Shown here: in pieces, positions 33,162-46,147 of the stretch
How the letters are laid out: every line of letters starts with the position of its first letter
Position numbering within the stretch: the first letter of the stretch is position 1
DNA from: Spirogloea muscicola
Taxonomy: Eukaryota; Streptophyta; Zygnematophyceae; Spirogloeales; Spirogloeaceae
Length of the DNA stretch: 64,000 nt
NCBI GenBank assembly: GCA_009602725.1
Contig: WELB01000029.1
Span: 631,772-695,771, forward strand
Direction: 5' to 3'
The notes under the pieces: generated by a model
The model's input: only the letters and a program-made list of their open reading frames with translations
Told to the model about the DNA's origin: nothing
The model's database searches: none
Program-made: the position numbers and the translations under genes

Positions 33162-33665
33162 TGTAACGTCCCTGCCTATACACACAGTCAGGATCAGAAC
33201 GTCCTGGTTTGGGTTTGGACATAGGGTGTCTTGGTGACAACCCTCATACAGCAACGCCAACGCACATATGCGCACATGACGCAGCGCAACTCTTACCCCG
33301 AGGCACCGCCCAGAGGGCGGCGACCAATCGAGGGTCAGCAGCTGTCCACATGGGGCGTAGCCATACACTCCCAGAGAGCCGGCGGGTCCACAGAGACGAA
33401 CTTCGGCGACGGGCTGGGCAGCAGGCAGCAGCAGCAGAGCTGTGGCGGCGGCTGCGGCGGCAGGCAGCAGCGGAGCTGGCTAGGCAGCAGCAGGGCTGTG
33501 TCTCTCTCGGCGTTGGTCGGACTGAGGAGTTTGCCCAAGGCCCACTACTTATTACGTTTCCTGCCAACCCCCCCCCAGAGGGTGTGACGAGGGCCGGCCC
33601 CAGGGCCCTCCTCCCCTGGAGGTGCGGGCCTGACAGGCGGGCCTTCACGCGGGCCAACCTGCTAA
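33162..33665 (-). mobile_element. LTR of family C, reverse orientation
   Basis: Reverse-complement match to the LTRs at 29.6-30.15 and 51.5-52.76 kb. In plus-strand reading it begins TGTAACGTCCCTGCC. The open frames across it (up to 153 residues) come from the CAGCAG-rich part of the LTR. Confidence 0.7.
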
Positions 33666-34237
33666 TGTAATAACGTAAGCAAATCTACCATTGACGTATC
33701 GTCGTCGCTGCCGCGATATTGACGGTGCACATGAGAGTGGGTGGCTAGACCTACTTCAGCCGCTTGCACGGGCGTGCGATCAACTGACGCCCAGGCCAGC
33801 AAGGTGAGCCCGGCTTCGATGCTGCTGGGTCGCTCACCCAAGTATTTCGCATGCGTCTATAGATCTCACTCCAGCGTTCTGAGCTCTTGCAGGACACTTG
33901 TGGGCAGGCCGCGCTCTGGCTGCTGCTTCTAATCTCGTTACGGAGACAAATTTCCAGCTGCAAGCTACTCTGACTTGCGCCTGCTGACTAGGGGTTATTG
34001 AGAATCCATTCGCTGTAGCCACTTGCTAAGCTGGGTAATCAAGCTGGGTAATTAAGGGCTTCCCGGCCCTTTCAAACGTTGTGCATTCTTCTCGGGGCTT
34101 GTCTTTTTTTTCTATTACAGCCATCGCCACCTTTTGGGAAGAATTTTTTCAAAGTGCTCCTTGCCATCTGCCGGCAGCGTCCCTTGGTGATTGCCGTACA
34201 CTTCCACGCAAGCGGCAACCTGGCTGCTGCCTCCGGG
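33666..34237. other. Spacer with a hairpin-repeat end
   Basis: No gene seen. At 34060-34110 a stretch like GGCCCTTTCAAACGTTGTGCA followed by CTCGGGGCTTGTC matches the end of the hairpin repeat family at 8.6 kb. So that family also occurs in the repeat-rich half. Confidence 0.5.
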
Positions 34238-37200
34238 TGTAAGGAACCTCGCCCTACACACGCAGTTAGGGTGAGCAGTCCTTCTTGAGATCGGCTGTAA
34301 GGGGTTTTAGGGACCAACCCACTACACAGGCAAAGCACTAGCGCATAGGTGCAGCGGAAGACAGGCCCTGTGGCGCCGCCGTCCGGCGGCGACTCCACCT
34401 CCTGGGCGCAGCAGGCCCCGGAGCAAGGTGCGGCGGTGGCTGCGGCGGCGAGCAGCGGCAAGGCTGCTCCTGGGCTTCCCCGGTTCGAACTCCCTCGAGC
34501 CTCAGCCCCCAAGGCTCTTTGTGCTTCCCCGTGCCGCCCCCCCTCCAGGGATGTGAGCGGGTCGCCCCATGGCCTGCCAGGCGGCGGGCCAAAGATCCTC
34601 CCTTGAACGGGCGGATCCCAGCGAGGGGTATTTCTGGACGGGCGGGGCCCGCTTCTGGGCGGGCCACTTGCCCGGCAAGCTAGCCCGCCAACTGGCGGGC
34701 CAACTTGTCCCAAAAAGCCGGTCATGTAATGCCAACAGAGCCATGTGGCTTAATCAAACGGCTGGTTCATTACATACCTCCCCACTGTGGTGTTCACGTC
34801 CTCGGGAACAACGAGAAATCGGCGGACAGGTATTAAGATGCCCGACGGCTGCTGCCTCTACCAAGCCTAGGAGAATTACCACCCTTGGCCAGGTATTCCC
34901 TGAGAGCATCTGGACAATTTGCCAAATTGGCCGCAGGCTCCCACGTGTTGTGCTCAGGCCCATACCCGAGCCACTTCACCAGATACTCACGGGTCTTACG
35001 CCCTCGAGGCTTGTCCCTGTGAGACAAGATCTCTTCCACCTCGAACTCAAGGTCATCCTCGATGACTAGTGGAGGTGGGGGCGGTTGGACACGACCATCC
35101 GAAAGGAAGGCCCTCAGCTGAGACACATGGAAGACGTTATGGACCTTCCAATGCACCGGTGTCTGTAACTCGTAGGACACCTTGCCCACAAGGCGAACTA
35201 CTGCAAATGGTCCAACCCACTTGGGCAGCGACTTGCGCGTACCCACTGCCCGCAAGGATAAGTGCTTTGTGCTCAGCTGCACTTGCGCACCAACATCGAA
35301 GGACACGTCCTTCCGATGTTTGTCAGCATAAGCCTTCTAGCGACTCTGGGCAATTTCCAAGAAATGCCGAGCTCGTCTCTGAGCCTCCAAGAGGGTCCCA
35401 ATAAAGGCTACAGCGGCGGGAACCCGTTCCGGGCCTCCCCACCTGAAGTGGAGCTCGGGGATGCTGACCATAGTTGAGGAAGAATGGAGTCTCCTTTGTG
35501 GACGCATGATAGGCATTGTTCACAGCATATTCAGCTGGAGCCAAATAGTCATCCCAGTCAGTCTGGCTAGAGTTGACAAAGTGCCTCAACATGTCCTCAA
35601 GAACTCTATTCATTCGCTCAATTTGGCCATCCGTTTGTGGATGAAAGGCTGTGGACATGGACTGCTTCGTGCCAGTGAGCTTGCAGACTTCTTTCCAGAA
35701 GTGACCTGTAAAGCGAGGATCGCGGTCCGAGACCAGCCTCTCAGGTAGTCCATGTAGCTTCCACACCTTATCACAAAGATGCCAGCGAAATCCTTCGCCG
35801 ATGCCCGCGTAGTAGTGGGAGCAAAATGCACCAATTAACTCAGGCGATCCACGAAGACGACAATGGCATCATATCCGTTCCGCGTCTTAGGCAATTGTGT
35901 GATAAAATCCACACTTACACAGACCATTCCGCTCCGGAATCTGCAAGGGCTGAAGTAATCCGGCAGGCTTGCCAGAAATTGCCTTACTACGCTGGCATGT
36001 GGCACAGCTTGCCACAAAAGCGCGCAACTGGGCTGAAAAGCCCTTCCACCAAAAGAGGCGTCGCACAGCCTGTTTGGTTTTGCTCACTCCCAAATGACCA
36101 CTGTAAGGCGTATCATGCAACTCCTGCATTATGTCTGTGCGGAAGGCATTGCAGTTCGGGACCATAATAGCGTCGCCTTGCCACCAGAAGCCTTTGTCAT
36201 CAGTGAGGGTGTTTACGTTGGCGGCGTCAGCAAACCATGGGTCTGTGCCATACCCTTTACGGATACGCACGTAGAGCTCAGAGAGCTCAGCCGTGGTGTG
36301 CCGAGAAGCTTGACGAGTCGGACGCAGTCCTGCAGCCCGCACTCCAGAAGCATTCAAGGAAGCCAATGCATCAGCGCCGCGAATGTTGCGACTCACAGGG
36401 TCTGCAACATTAAGACGTCCAGGGCGATAAACCCACACTGGAAATCGAATTGTGCCATGCACTCCGCCCATCGAGCTTGACGCCTAGTCAAATGCTGCTG
36501 CGTGTGGAAATATGTAAACGGGCAATGATCCGTGACAACCGTAAATGCCACACCTTCTAGGTAGCAACGCCAGACACGTAAGGCGTGCACCACAGCCAGC
36601 ACTTCCTGCTCGCTCGTAGTGTAAGTTCGCTCTGCAGGGATCAGCAGGCGACTCTCAAACGCTAACGGGTGACCCTCTTGCAAGAGCACGGCACCAATGC
36701 CGGTCAAAGAGGCATCGCAGACGAGTTCATATGGCACGCCTTCACGAGGAAGGCCAGCACAGGCGGAGATGTCAAAGCCTGCTGTATTCCCTCAAATGCC
36801 CTCTGGCATTCGGACGACCAATCCCAAGGTACGTCCTTACGAGTCAGCTTCGTAAGAGGAAGTGCCAAGTTCCCATAGCCTTGTGGGAAATTTCGGAAAT
36901 GATTTGCGAATCCAAAAAGGAGCGCAATTGAGGCACAGTTTGTGGCACAGGCCAATCCCGTACGACCGCAAGTCTTCTTGGGGTCGACACGTATGCCGTC
37001 TTTGCCCACGACATGCCCGAGGTATGTCAGCTCTGACTGGTCAAATGCGCACTTGGACCGCTTGGCATACAATTGATTTTTACGCAGCAACTGCAGCACT
37101 TGGCGCAGGTGCTTCACGTGATCCTCAGGCGTTTTGCCGAACACCAGTATGTCATCCAAGTAAACCAGCACAAAATGGTAGAGCAGGGGGCCAAAGACCC

Positions 37201-37595
37201 TCGACATCACCGCCTGGAACGTAGCCGGTGCATTGGTCAAACCAAAGCTCAGCACCTTGAACTGAAAATGTCAAAGCGGCATACGAAACGCCGATTTCGG
37301 AACATCCGCAGGCGTGATTCGAATCTGATGATACCCACTTGCCAGGTCCAGGGAGCTGAACACCGTAGCCCCTGCAAGCCAATCGAACAGGTCATCTGTC
37401 CGAGCAATGGGTATCGGTTCTTGACAGTAAGCTTATTCAAAGCCCGATAATCAATGCACATCCGTAGAGTGCCATCCTTCTTTTTGACAAAGAGGATGGG
37501 TGCTCCGTATGGCGACTAAGATGGCTCAATGTAGCCCTTCGCCAGCAGGTCCTCGACCTGGGATTGTATTTCTCGAAATTCGAGAGGGCTCAGCC

Positions 37596-38397
37596 TGTGA
37601 TGGCCCTGAGCCTTAACAGCACAGTCGGGGGTCGGTACTTCCTTTTAGGTTTCGGTCGCTGGGGTTTAGAGACAAACCGCCAGCACAGTGAAAGCACCAC
37701 GTGTGATACGCAGCGGAAGTCTCGCCCTGAGGCGCTGCCGACAGGCAGCGGCTCACCTCTCAGGTACGGGCCAGCGACTGTCCCCAAAGGAGCAGTCAGA
37801 GTCTTACTCACAGAGAGCCGTCGAAGGTCCGCGACAACGGGATGCGGCGACGGGCTGCAGCAGCCGGCAGCAGCAGGGCTGCGTCGGCGGGCTGCGGCAG
37901 CAGGCGGCAGCAGGGCTGCGCCTCTCTCTCGCGGGCTTCACTGAGGTTGACCGGACTGTCTCTGGGTCGGCTCTCAGCCCTGCTTGTAGTGCTTCATGTG
38001 CCATCCTCCCCAGGGGTCTCTGGGAAACGTCTCAGGGCCCACCTTCGGGAAGGTGGGCCCGACAAGCGGCGCCGGCTTGCGGCGTCGCCAGTGAGTCACG
38101 GGTGTGGCGCGGCGTCACAGGCGCGGCGTCACGGGCGCGGCGTCACGTGTCCAATACACGTCATTGCGGGCACGACGACAGAATCAGGAATATGCCGAGA
38201 AGCTCCGCTCTGGAAGACCAGGATTCGCCGCCTCGGCTGGAGGCGGCGCGGCTGCACGTCACATCGTCAGCAGGCGCGTCACACCGCGCGACACCTCGCA
38301 CGGCGCTCTCGCGCTGTCGCACGCGTCAGTCGCGAGCGCGTCAGTGGTTAGCGCTTAACTCGAATGTAAGCGTCCCCGTAACGGCGGGGACGTTACA
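37596..38397 (-). mobile_element. Solo LTR of family B nested in the family A element
   Basis: An 802-bp LTR with terminal TG/CA, flanked by the perfect 5-bp duplication CAGCC (37591-37595 and 38398-38402). It lies inside the pol part of the family A element and is therefore younger. Strand is given by similarity to the LTR at 44478-45300. Confidence 0.9.
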
Positions 38398-40379
38398 CAG
38401 CCGGTACATGGGACGGGTTGGAAAGGCGGGTTGGCGCCTGGCTCCAATGGAATCGTATGAGCCACACCTCGGTGAGGAGGTAGACTGTCCGGAAGAGAGT
38501 CGGGGAACACATCGGCAAATTCTTCCAGCAGCTTATCAAGAACCCCGCCATGTGAATCCGCAGCATTCACACACAAGTCAGGCTTAGACTCGTCTTTTAA
38601 CGCCACCATCACAAGAAATGCCATCTGGACAGTGTTCTTGTGAATCAATCGCTTCATCTGCATGGCGGACAGCAGAATGGAAGCCCCTGCCGCCAGCGGC
38701 GGTGCACAGGGAAGCTGCTTGCAAAGGACAAAGCGCCGTGCGCCACGTTGTACCGTGCAAGTATGGCGTTCAAAATCAAGGCATGCTGATGTGGCGCAAA
38801 GCCAGTCATCTCCCAATATCACATCAAAGGCGACAGTCAACGCAATGGCATAACAAGGCACCTCGGCTTTGTATTGCTGGATGCAAATGGGAACCTTGCA
38901 CAGGCCCAACACATCGGTTGGGTGGCCGTCGGCCAATGTCACTCTAGGCAGGCCATCTGCTTGCAAATGCAAGCCAGTGGAGCACACCAAATTCCTTTTG
39001 ACAAAGGACACTGAGGCCCCTGAGTCTATGAGGATCCTAGCTGGTGCCGCAACAACCAGCCCCTCGAAAAGCATAGTTTGTCCCCCATGGACACTGCCAA
39101 GGAATGGGGTGCGAGCGACATATACCCTGACCGCTGTTGGGTAAGGCCTAAGCCGAGTGGCATCAACACTACGCCTAAGGAGCCTGTGTCCCGCCTCTTG
39201 CGAGCACAACAGCGACATCCCCGGCGGAGCTTGATCAATCACGCCGCGTTTTTGTGGCACAATGAAGAACAGCGTTTCTTTAGGCCGACGGCACTCAGGC
39301 CAGCTCAGGTAGACATCTGCAGCCTCTTACAAGTCATTGTGGGCAACCCACACAAATAGAGGCCCTCCGCCCTTCAGACCTTGCAATAAAGCAGAAATGG
39401 AGCGCACAACCGGTATGTTGGTTGACGGGCCAGCAATGCCAGCAAGATCAAACAGCTCAAGTGCGTCTGGCTGAATAAGATGGCTCGCAGAGGCAAGGGT
39501 CAAGCACTCACGCATGCCCCTGGAATTGCCCTGGTCCCGGCCCATAGGACGTGGCCGTGAGAACGAGGGACCTGCCGCTGGGCAGTCCCTGAGCAGATGG
39601 CTCTTGGCACCGCACTTGAAGCAGCCAGCGCCTTCCACCCGCGGCTTGGGGAAGTCGCCTTGAGGTCGAGCGGTCAAGCCGTGCCTTGGGTCGAATTGCT
39701 TCTTGCCTCGCTCTGCATCAAAGCCGCCTGCCTCCAGCAGGGGACGCTTGCTCGGACCGGCAATGTCCGGCGTGCTAAGCACCTTGCGGGCGTGCTCCAC
39801 CATCTTGGTGAAGTCCGTGACAGGTTGCGCCGTTGCGGAATCCACCGCGAGACCCAATTGCGGAAGCGAGTAGGCAGTCCAGCCTTGAATCGCTGGCACT
39901 GGTCAATTGGCTTCATGGGCTCGCTGCGTAGCTTGGACAGCAGCAGACGGAATCGCCGCACGTAGGGCTCAAAGCCCGCGCTTCCCTCGCCCCTTATGCG
40001 GAGAGCATCCAGCTCATCGCGGGCGCGCAGCTCTGCGTGTGGGTCACCATACGCTGACTTAAGCGAGCTGCAGAAGAAGTCCCAGCCACCGTACTCCTCG
40101 GGCGTAGAGCCCTTCTTCAAAGTGTTCCACCACTCCCGGGGCTCCCCTGAGAGGTAGGTGGCAGCGAGGCGCACGCGTGCCCCCGCGTCCGTGTTGGAGC
40201 ACACGAACCATTCGTCCATTTCATCGAGCCATGGCTGCAACCCTCCCCGATCATCGTGACTGGGGAACTGTCTGGGTGCATGGGCCCTGGCAAGTCCATG
40301 CTCAAGGTTGCGATACCATGCTGGCCGAAGGACACTGAGTGATCAATTCAGGCTCCGACAGTCAGCAAATCACACACTC

Positions 40380-40928
40380 TGTAAGGAACCTCGCCCTAGA
40401 CACGCAATTAGGGTGAGCAGTCCTTCTTGAGTTCGGCTGTAGGGGATTTAGGGACCAACCCACTACACAGGCAAAGCACTAGCGCATAGGAGCAGCGGAA
40501 GACAGGCCCCGTGGCGCCGCCGTCCGGCAGCGACTCCACCTCCTGGGCGCAGGCCGGCGCAGCAGGCCCCGCAGCAAGGTGCGGCGGCGGCTGCGGCGGC
40601 GAGCGGCGGCAAGGCTGCTCCTGGGCTTCACCGGCTCGAACTCTCCCCGAACCTCAGCCCCCAAGGCTCTTCGTGCTTCCCCGTGCCACCCTTCCTCCAG
40701 GAGTGTGAGCGGGTCGCCCCAAGGCCTGCCCTTGCGGGCGGGCCCAAGGTCCCCCCTTGGCAGGGTGGAACCTGGCGAGGGATATTTCTCGACGGGCGGG
40801 GCCCGCCTCTGGGCGGGCCACTTGCCCGGCAAGCCAGCCCGCCACCTGGCGGGCCCACTTGTCCCAAATAGCCGGTCATGTACTGCCAACAGAGCCATGT
40901 GGCTTAACCAAACGGATGCTTCATTACA
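40380..40928 (-). mobile_element. Solo LTR of family A nested in the leader
   Basis: A 549-bp LTR with TGTAAGG at one end and ATTACA at the other, flanked by the perfect duplication CACTC (40375-40379 and 40929-40933). It sits in the untranslated leader of another family A element. The uninterrupted leader is preserved at about 43980-44478, which confirms the insertion point. Confidence 0.92.
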
Positions 40929-43154
40929 CACTCCATACTGCAATACATGACATCGCAAGACTGGTGCACCAGCGAGCGAGCAAGCAAGGCAACGCGCAAC
41001 TCCACACCTCAATCAGCAGGCAGGCAGACAGCCGCAGATATGACCAGGACCGATGCACACGGTCACTGCTGGCCACACGACTGACCTTACCACATAAAGG
41101 CTGCAGGCTCAAGCCACACCTCAAAAGAAGCGAGCGCAGCAAGTGGTCCTCAAGGATCAGTCGGTCAATCTGGCGTTGGTCGTTGCTGGCTCACTGCGCA
41201 AAGATGGCTCCGCACCCGGCGCTTCCGCTGAGCCGCCTCACGGACCAACGTCTGGCAAGCACTTTATCTTTGACATAAAAAAGTCAGGCTAGCACATCAC
41301 GGTGATCCTTGCATCATCAGCGGCGAGCACAATAAGTCACAGGCGCGACGGATGCAAGACCGCCTCTGATACCAAACGTAAGGAACCTCGCCCTACACAC
41401 GCAGTTAGGGTGAGCAGTCCTTCTTGAGTTCGGCTGTAGGGGGTTTAGGGACCAACCCACTACACAGGCAAAGCACTAGCGCATAGGCGCAGCGGAAGAC
41501 AGGTCCCGTGGCGCCGCCGTCCGGCGGCGACTCCACCTCCTGGGCGCAGGCCGGCGCAGCAGGCCCCGCAGCAAGGTGCGGCGGCGGCTGCGGCAGCGAG
41601 CAGCGGCAAGGCTGCTCCTGGGCTTCACCGGTTCGAACCCCTTCGAGCCTTCCCCCCTCCAGGGGTGTGAGCGGGTCGCCCCAAGGCCTGCCCTTGCGGC
41701 GGGCCCAAGGGCCCCCCCTTGGCAGGGTGGAACCTGGCGAGGGTTAGTCCAGGGCGGGCGGGAGTTGCCCGCACCTGGGCAGGCCCACTTGTCCATCAAG
41801 CGGCTAGCGGTCATATAACGCTAACAGCACCGTGTGGCATAACCAAACGGCTGGATCGTTACATACCTCCCCACTCTGGTGTTCACGTCCTCGGGAACAA
41901 CGAGAGAACAGCCGACACGTTTTACGCCCGACGGCTGCGGCCTCGACCAAGCCTAGGGATTTACCACCCTTGGCCAAGTGTTCCAAAAGAGCAGGCGGAC
42001 AATGTGCCAGATTGGCCGCAGGCTCCACGTGATGTGCTCGGGCCCATACCCGAGCCACTTCACCAGACTCGTGGGTCTTGGATGAGGTGGTTCTTACGCC
42101 GCAGCGAAAGCAATAACTCCCCTCCATAGCTGGCTTCTCCAAGCCTCTCATGGGACGGATGTTCAGCCACTCGGGCCGAAACCCCTCCGGTCCCCTCTCT
42201 GCGTCAGCAGATACTCCCGCCTCAAGCTGGTAGCGCTTGCCCAATACACTTGGATAAGTGTTCAGCACCTTCCTGGCGTGCTCCACCAGCTGGGGCAAGT
42301 TGGCAAGGGCTGTGAAGTCGCGGGCTCCACCGCCCCCTTCCGCATCGGCTCGGATAGCCCAGCCTCAAATCGCTGGCACTGATTGACAGCCTTCATAGGC
42401 TCGTTGCGCAGCGTAGAGACCAGCAGCCTCAATTGCCGAACTTGGTCCGAAAAGTCTTTGCACATACGAATAGCATCAGCTCATTACGAGCCTTCAGCTC
42501 CCCGTGAATCTCACCACACACCTTGGTGAGCGAGCTTGAGAAGCACTTCCAGGTGTTGCACACCTCTGGCATGGAAGTCTTCTTCGTGGTCCCACCACAA
42601 GGATCTCCCTCGAGATAAGTGGGCAGCGAGCGGCAGTCTTGCCGTCGCATCCGTGTAGCGCAACACGAACCACTCTATGATCTCGCTGAGCCAGGCCTGG
42701 AGGCCACCCCGGTCATCCTGACCAGAGTATTGCCGAGGTTAGTGGGCCTTCGCAAGTCCATGCGCAGGGTTGCCACGCTTCTGACATATCAGAAGCACCT
42801 CAGCATCGACCCCTTGCAATTGCCTCCCCGCCAGCAGCGTGCCGGCCGGGCAAGCAATGCACTTCCCCACACAGCGCCCCCCATAGGGCGTGGGAAGTCG
42901 GATCCAACACAGCCTTGGCTGTCTCCAGGTGCTCCGTGAGAAATGCAACTCATTGCATCTCCTCCCACTCTGGTCAGATTGACCGGAGTATGGCCGCCAT
43001 TGGGCGGCCCTGGCAAGTCCATGCGCAGGATTACCCAACTGGCTTTGGCGCATCAAATGCACCTCAGCCCCCTTGCAAACGCCTCTCGCCGGCACGAAGC
43101 CGGCCCAGCAAGGATTGCACCTCCACACACAACGCCCCCAGTAGGGCGTGGGAG

Positions 43155-43525
43155 GACGGGTCCAGCACAGCAGCTGCCTCCAAGGAGTGTTGCCGAGATC
43201 ATGGCCCCTCGCGAGTCCATGTGACGGGTTGCCACTGCTCTGGCGCATCAAAGCGATTTATCCAGCACAGCAGCTGCCTCCAAGGAGTGTTGCCGAGATT
43301 AGTGGGCCCTCGCAAGTCCATGTGACGGGTTGCCACTGCTCTGGCAGCTGCCTCCAAGGAGCGTTGCCGAGATCAGTGGGCCGTCGCAAGTCCATGCGAC
43401 GGGTTGCCACTGCTCTGGCGCATCAAATCAACCAATCCAACACAGCAGCTGCCTCCAAGGATTGTTGCCGAGATTAGTGGGCCCTCGCAAGTCCATGCGA
43501 CGAGTTGCCACTGCTCTTGCGTACC
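43155..43525. repeat. About 100-bp tandem array in a gag-side region
   Basis: Units with CAGCAGCTGCCTCCAAGG and TTGCCACTGCTCTGG recur at about 43161, 43261, 43345 and 43443. More diverged units run back to about 42730. The array expands a short coding repeat in the fossil element. Confidence 0.8.
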
Positions 43526-43736
43526 AGATGCAACGAGGCATCCACCTCTTGCATGTGCCGCTCTTCGGCGCACTGCCGGACGAGGACGGCGCGCTGCTCC
43601 GCACAGATCCTCGCAAGAAGCCGGTGTTGAGCTGGGTCCGTCGTAGACTGGGCTGCTGCCAGATCCCGAGTGAGGAGTGCAACGCTTTGCAAGTCCCCAG
43701 CCGACAAGCCCTCCTGGCCTCCGGCTCCCGGCTCGA

Positions 43737-43865
43737 CGTGCCCCTCTTGGGCGTGCCCCGCTTGGGCGTGCCCCTCGTGGGCGTGCCCCTCGCGGGCGAG
43801 CCCCGCTTAGGCGTGCTCCTCGTGAGCGTGCCCCTCGTGGGCGTGCCCCTCTTGGGCGTGCTCCG
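43737..43865. repeat. 15-bp minisatellite
   Basis: Eight to nine copies of GTGCCCCTCTTGGGC with small changes. Fifteen bases keep a reading frame, giving an Arg-Gly-Thr-Pro-like pentamer on the minus strand and Pro/Arg/Ala-rich text on the plus strand. Confidence 0.9.
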
Positions 43866-44477
43866 CAGCAGCCACTGCCGCAGCAGCTGGCCCTGCAGCA
43901 GCCGCTGCCTCAGCAGCCGACCGCTCTGCCTCCCGAGGAGGGCTCGACCGCGCACTGGAGGTGTGCTACACCATGCTGGCTGAAGGACACTGAGTGATCA
44001 TTTCAGGCTCCGACAGTCAGCAATTCACACACTCCATACTGCAATACAGGACATCGCAAGACCGGTGCACCAGCGAGCGAGCAAGCAAGGCAACGCGCAA
44101 CTCCACACCTCAATCAGCAGGCAGGCAGACAGCCGCAGATATGACCAGGACCGATGCACACGGTCACTGCTGGCCACACGACTGACCTTACCACACAAAG
44201 GCTGCGGGCTCAAGCCACACCTCAAAAGAAGCGAATGCAGCAAGTGGTCCTCAAGGATCAGTCGGTCAATCTGGCGTTGGTCGTTGCTGGCTCACTGCGC
44301 GAAGATGGCTCCGCACCCGGCGCTTCCGCTGAGCCGCCTCACGGACCAACGTCTGGCAAGCACTTTATCTTTGACAGAAAGAAGTCAGGCCGGCACATCA
44401 GGGTGATCCTTGCATCATCGGCGGCGAGCACAATAAGTCACAAGCGCGATGGATGCAAGGCCGCCTCTGATACCAAA

Positions 44478-45300
44478 CGTGACGGCCCTGACCCTTAACA
44501 GCACAGTCGGGGGTCAGTACGTCCTTTTTGGTTTCGGTCGCTGGGGTGTAGAGACCAACCCCCAGCACAGTGAAAGCACCACGTGTGATACGCAGCGGAA
44601 GTCTCGCCCTGAGGCGCTGCCGACAGGCAGCGAATCACCTCTCAGGTACGGGCCAGCGACTGTCCCCAAGGGAGCAGCCACAGTCTTACTCACAGAGAGC
44701 CGTCGAAGGTCTGCGACGACGGGATGCGGTGACGGGCTGCAGCAGCAGGCAGCAGCAGAGCTGCGTCGGCGGGCTGCGGCAGCAGGCGGCAGCAGGGCTG
44801 CGCCTCTCTCTCGCGGGCTTCACTGAGGTTGACCGAATTCCCTCTGAGTCCGCTCTCAGCCCTACTTATAGTGCTTCATGTGCCACCCTCTCCAGGGGTC
44901 TCTGGGAGGTTCGTCTCAGGGCCCACCTCCGGGAAGGCGGGCCCGACAAGGGGAATCTAGTGCGAGGGCAGACCGCGCGGCTCCCTTCTGGAGGCGGCGG
45001 CCGTCCTGCGGCGCCGCCTCGCGGCGGCGTCTTGCGGCGCCGGCTTGCGGAGCCGCCAGTGAGTCACGGGTGTCGCGCGGCGTCACAGGCGCGCGACACG
45101 TGTCCCATACACGTCATTGCGGGCACGACGGCAGAATCAGGCATATGCCGAGACGCTTCGCTCTGGAAGACCAGGTTCGCCGCCTCGGCTGGAGGCGGCG
45201 CGCCTGCACGTCACATCGTCAGCAGGCGCGTCACACCGCGCGACACCTCGCGCGACGCTTAACTCGAAGTCAAGCGTCCCATAACGTCGGGGACGTTACA
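44478..45300 (-). mobile_element. LTR of family B
   Basis: An 823-bp LTR closely similar to 37596-38397. On its low-coordinate side lies a primer-binding site, on its high-coordinate side a chromodomain tail. It thus acts as 3' LTR for one remnant and 5' LTR for another. Confidence 0.85.
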
Positions 45301-45664
45301 TTCCTCCCCACTTAAATGTTCACGTCCTCGGGAACAAGGAGAGGGGGGGCCACGAACTCGAAGAGGTTAAGTTCGACGAGGGCGTGGAGTACGACGACGC
45401 AAAGGGGATGGCCCTTTTGCAAGATACTTACGGAGAACGGCGCGACAATGGGCAAGATTGGCCGCCGGTTCCCAGGTATTGTGCTCAGGTCCATAACCTA
45501 GCCACTTGACAAGGTACTCTCGGAACTTACGTCGCCCACGGAGTTTGTCGCGGTGAGACAAGATCTCTTCCACCTGAAACTCTTCCTCGTTCGAAACGAC
45601 GAGGGGAGGTGGGACGCTTAACTCGAAGTTAAGCGTCTCGTAAAGGCGGGGACGTGACACCAAA
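45301..45664 (-). mobile_element. Chromodomain tail of a family B gypsy fossil
   Basis: The end of a polyprotein with the chromodomain pattern REYLVKWLGYGPEHNTWEPA, lying directly before the family B LTR. Only this tail and a scrap of LTR start (about 45613-45660) remain. Confidence 0.8.
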
Positions 45665-46147
45665 CGTAAGGATCGTCGCCCTACACACGCAGTTAGGGTG
45701 AGAAGTCCTTCTTAAGTTCGGCTGTAGGAGGTTTAGGGACCAACCCACTACACAGGCAAAGCACTAGCGCATAGGCGCAGCGGAAGACAGGCCCCGTGGC
45801 GCCGCCGTTCGGCGGCGACTCCACCTCCTGGGCGCAGGCCGGCGCAGCAGGCCCCGCAGCAAGGTGCGGCGGCGGCTGCGGCGGCGAGCAGCGGCAAGGC
45901 TGCTCCTGGGCTTCACCGGTACGAACCCCTTCGAGCCTCCCCCCCTCCAGGGGTGAGCGGGTCGCCCCAATGCCTGACCTTGCGGCGGGCCCAAGGTCCC
46001 CCCTTGGCAGGGTGGAACCTGGCGAGGTTTAGTCCGGGACGGGCGGGAGTTGCCCGCACCTGGGCGGGCCACTTGTGCATCAAGCGGCTAGCGGTCATGT
46101 AACGCTAACAGCACCGTGTGGTATAATCAAACGGCTGGATCGTTACA
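45665..46147 (-). mobile_element. LTR of family A
   Basis: A 483-bp LTR of the same subtype as 41378-41863; both share the ATCAAGCGGCTAGCGGTCAT block. Confidence 0.85.

Larger units (their letters stand above)
34238..41863 (-). mobile_element. Near full-span chromovirus-type Ty3/gypsy fossil, family A
   Basis: Read on the minus strand the parts come in the standard order. They are: LTR (41863-41378), initiator tRNA-Met primer-binding site (about 41377-41364), an untranslated leader, gag with a CCHC zinc knuckle (about 40335-39330), aspartic protease (about 39260-38640), reverse transcriptase (about 38480-36750), RNase H (about 36740-36400), integrase (about 36300-35330), a C-terminal chromodomain (about 35060-34880) and the LTR 34774-34238. 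Two later LTR insertions lie inside it. It is broken, with of the order of ten breaks. LTR ends keep TG...CA. The two outer LTRs differ in several blocks, so they may come from different copies and the element is not young. Confidence 0.85.
41864..44477 (-). mobile_element. Internal remnant of a second family A element
   Basis: On the minus strand: primer-binding site (about 44464-44477), a leader 44030-44460 nearly identical to 40933-41377, a repeat-rich stretch, a gag part with a zinc-knuckle start (about 42730-42070) and a chromodomain tail next to the LTR at 41863. Protease to integrase are not seen. Broken, with many changes. It shares the LTR 41378-41863 with its neighbour. Confidence 0.75.

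Noticed and set aside
33209-33670. 153-residue frame rich in Gln/Ala/Arg
   Set aside because: Comes from the CAGCAG-rich middle of an LTR; the same type of frame appears in every copy of these LTRs.
34470-41645. GGTTCGAAC motifs in family A LTRs, like a tRNA/Pol III B box
   Set aside because: The motif is palindromic in this context, varies between copies, and no A box or cloverleaf could be found. Not called a tRNA or SINE.
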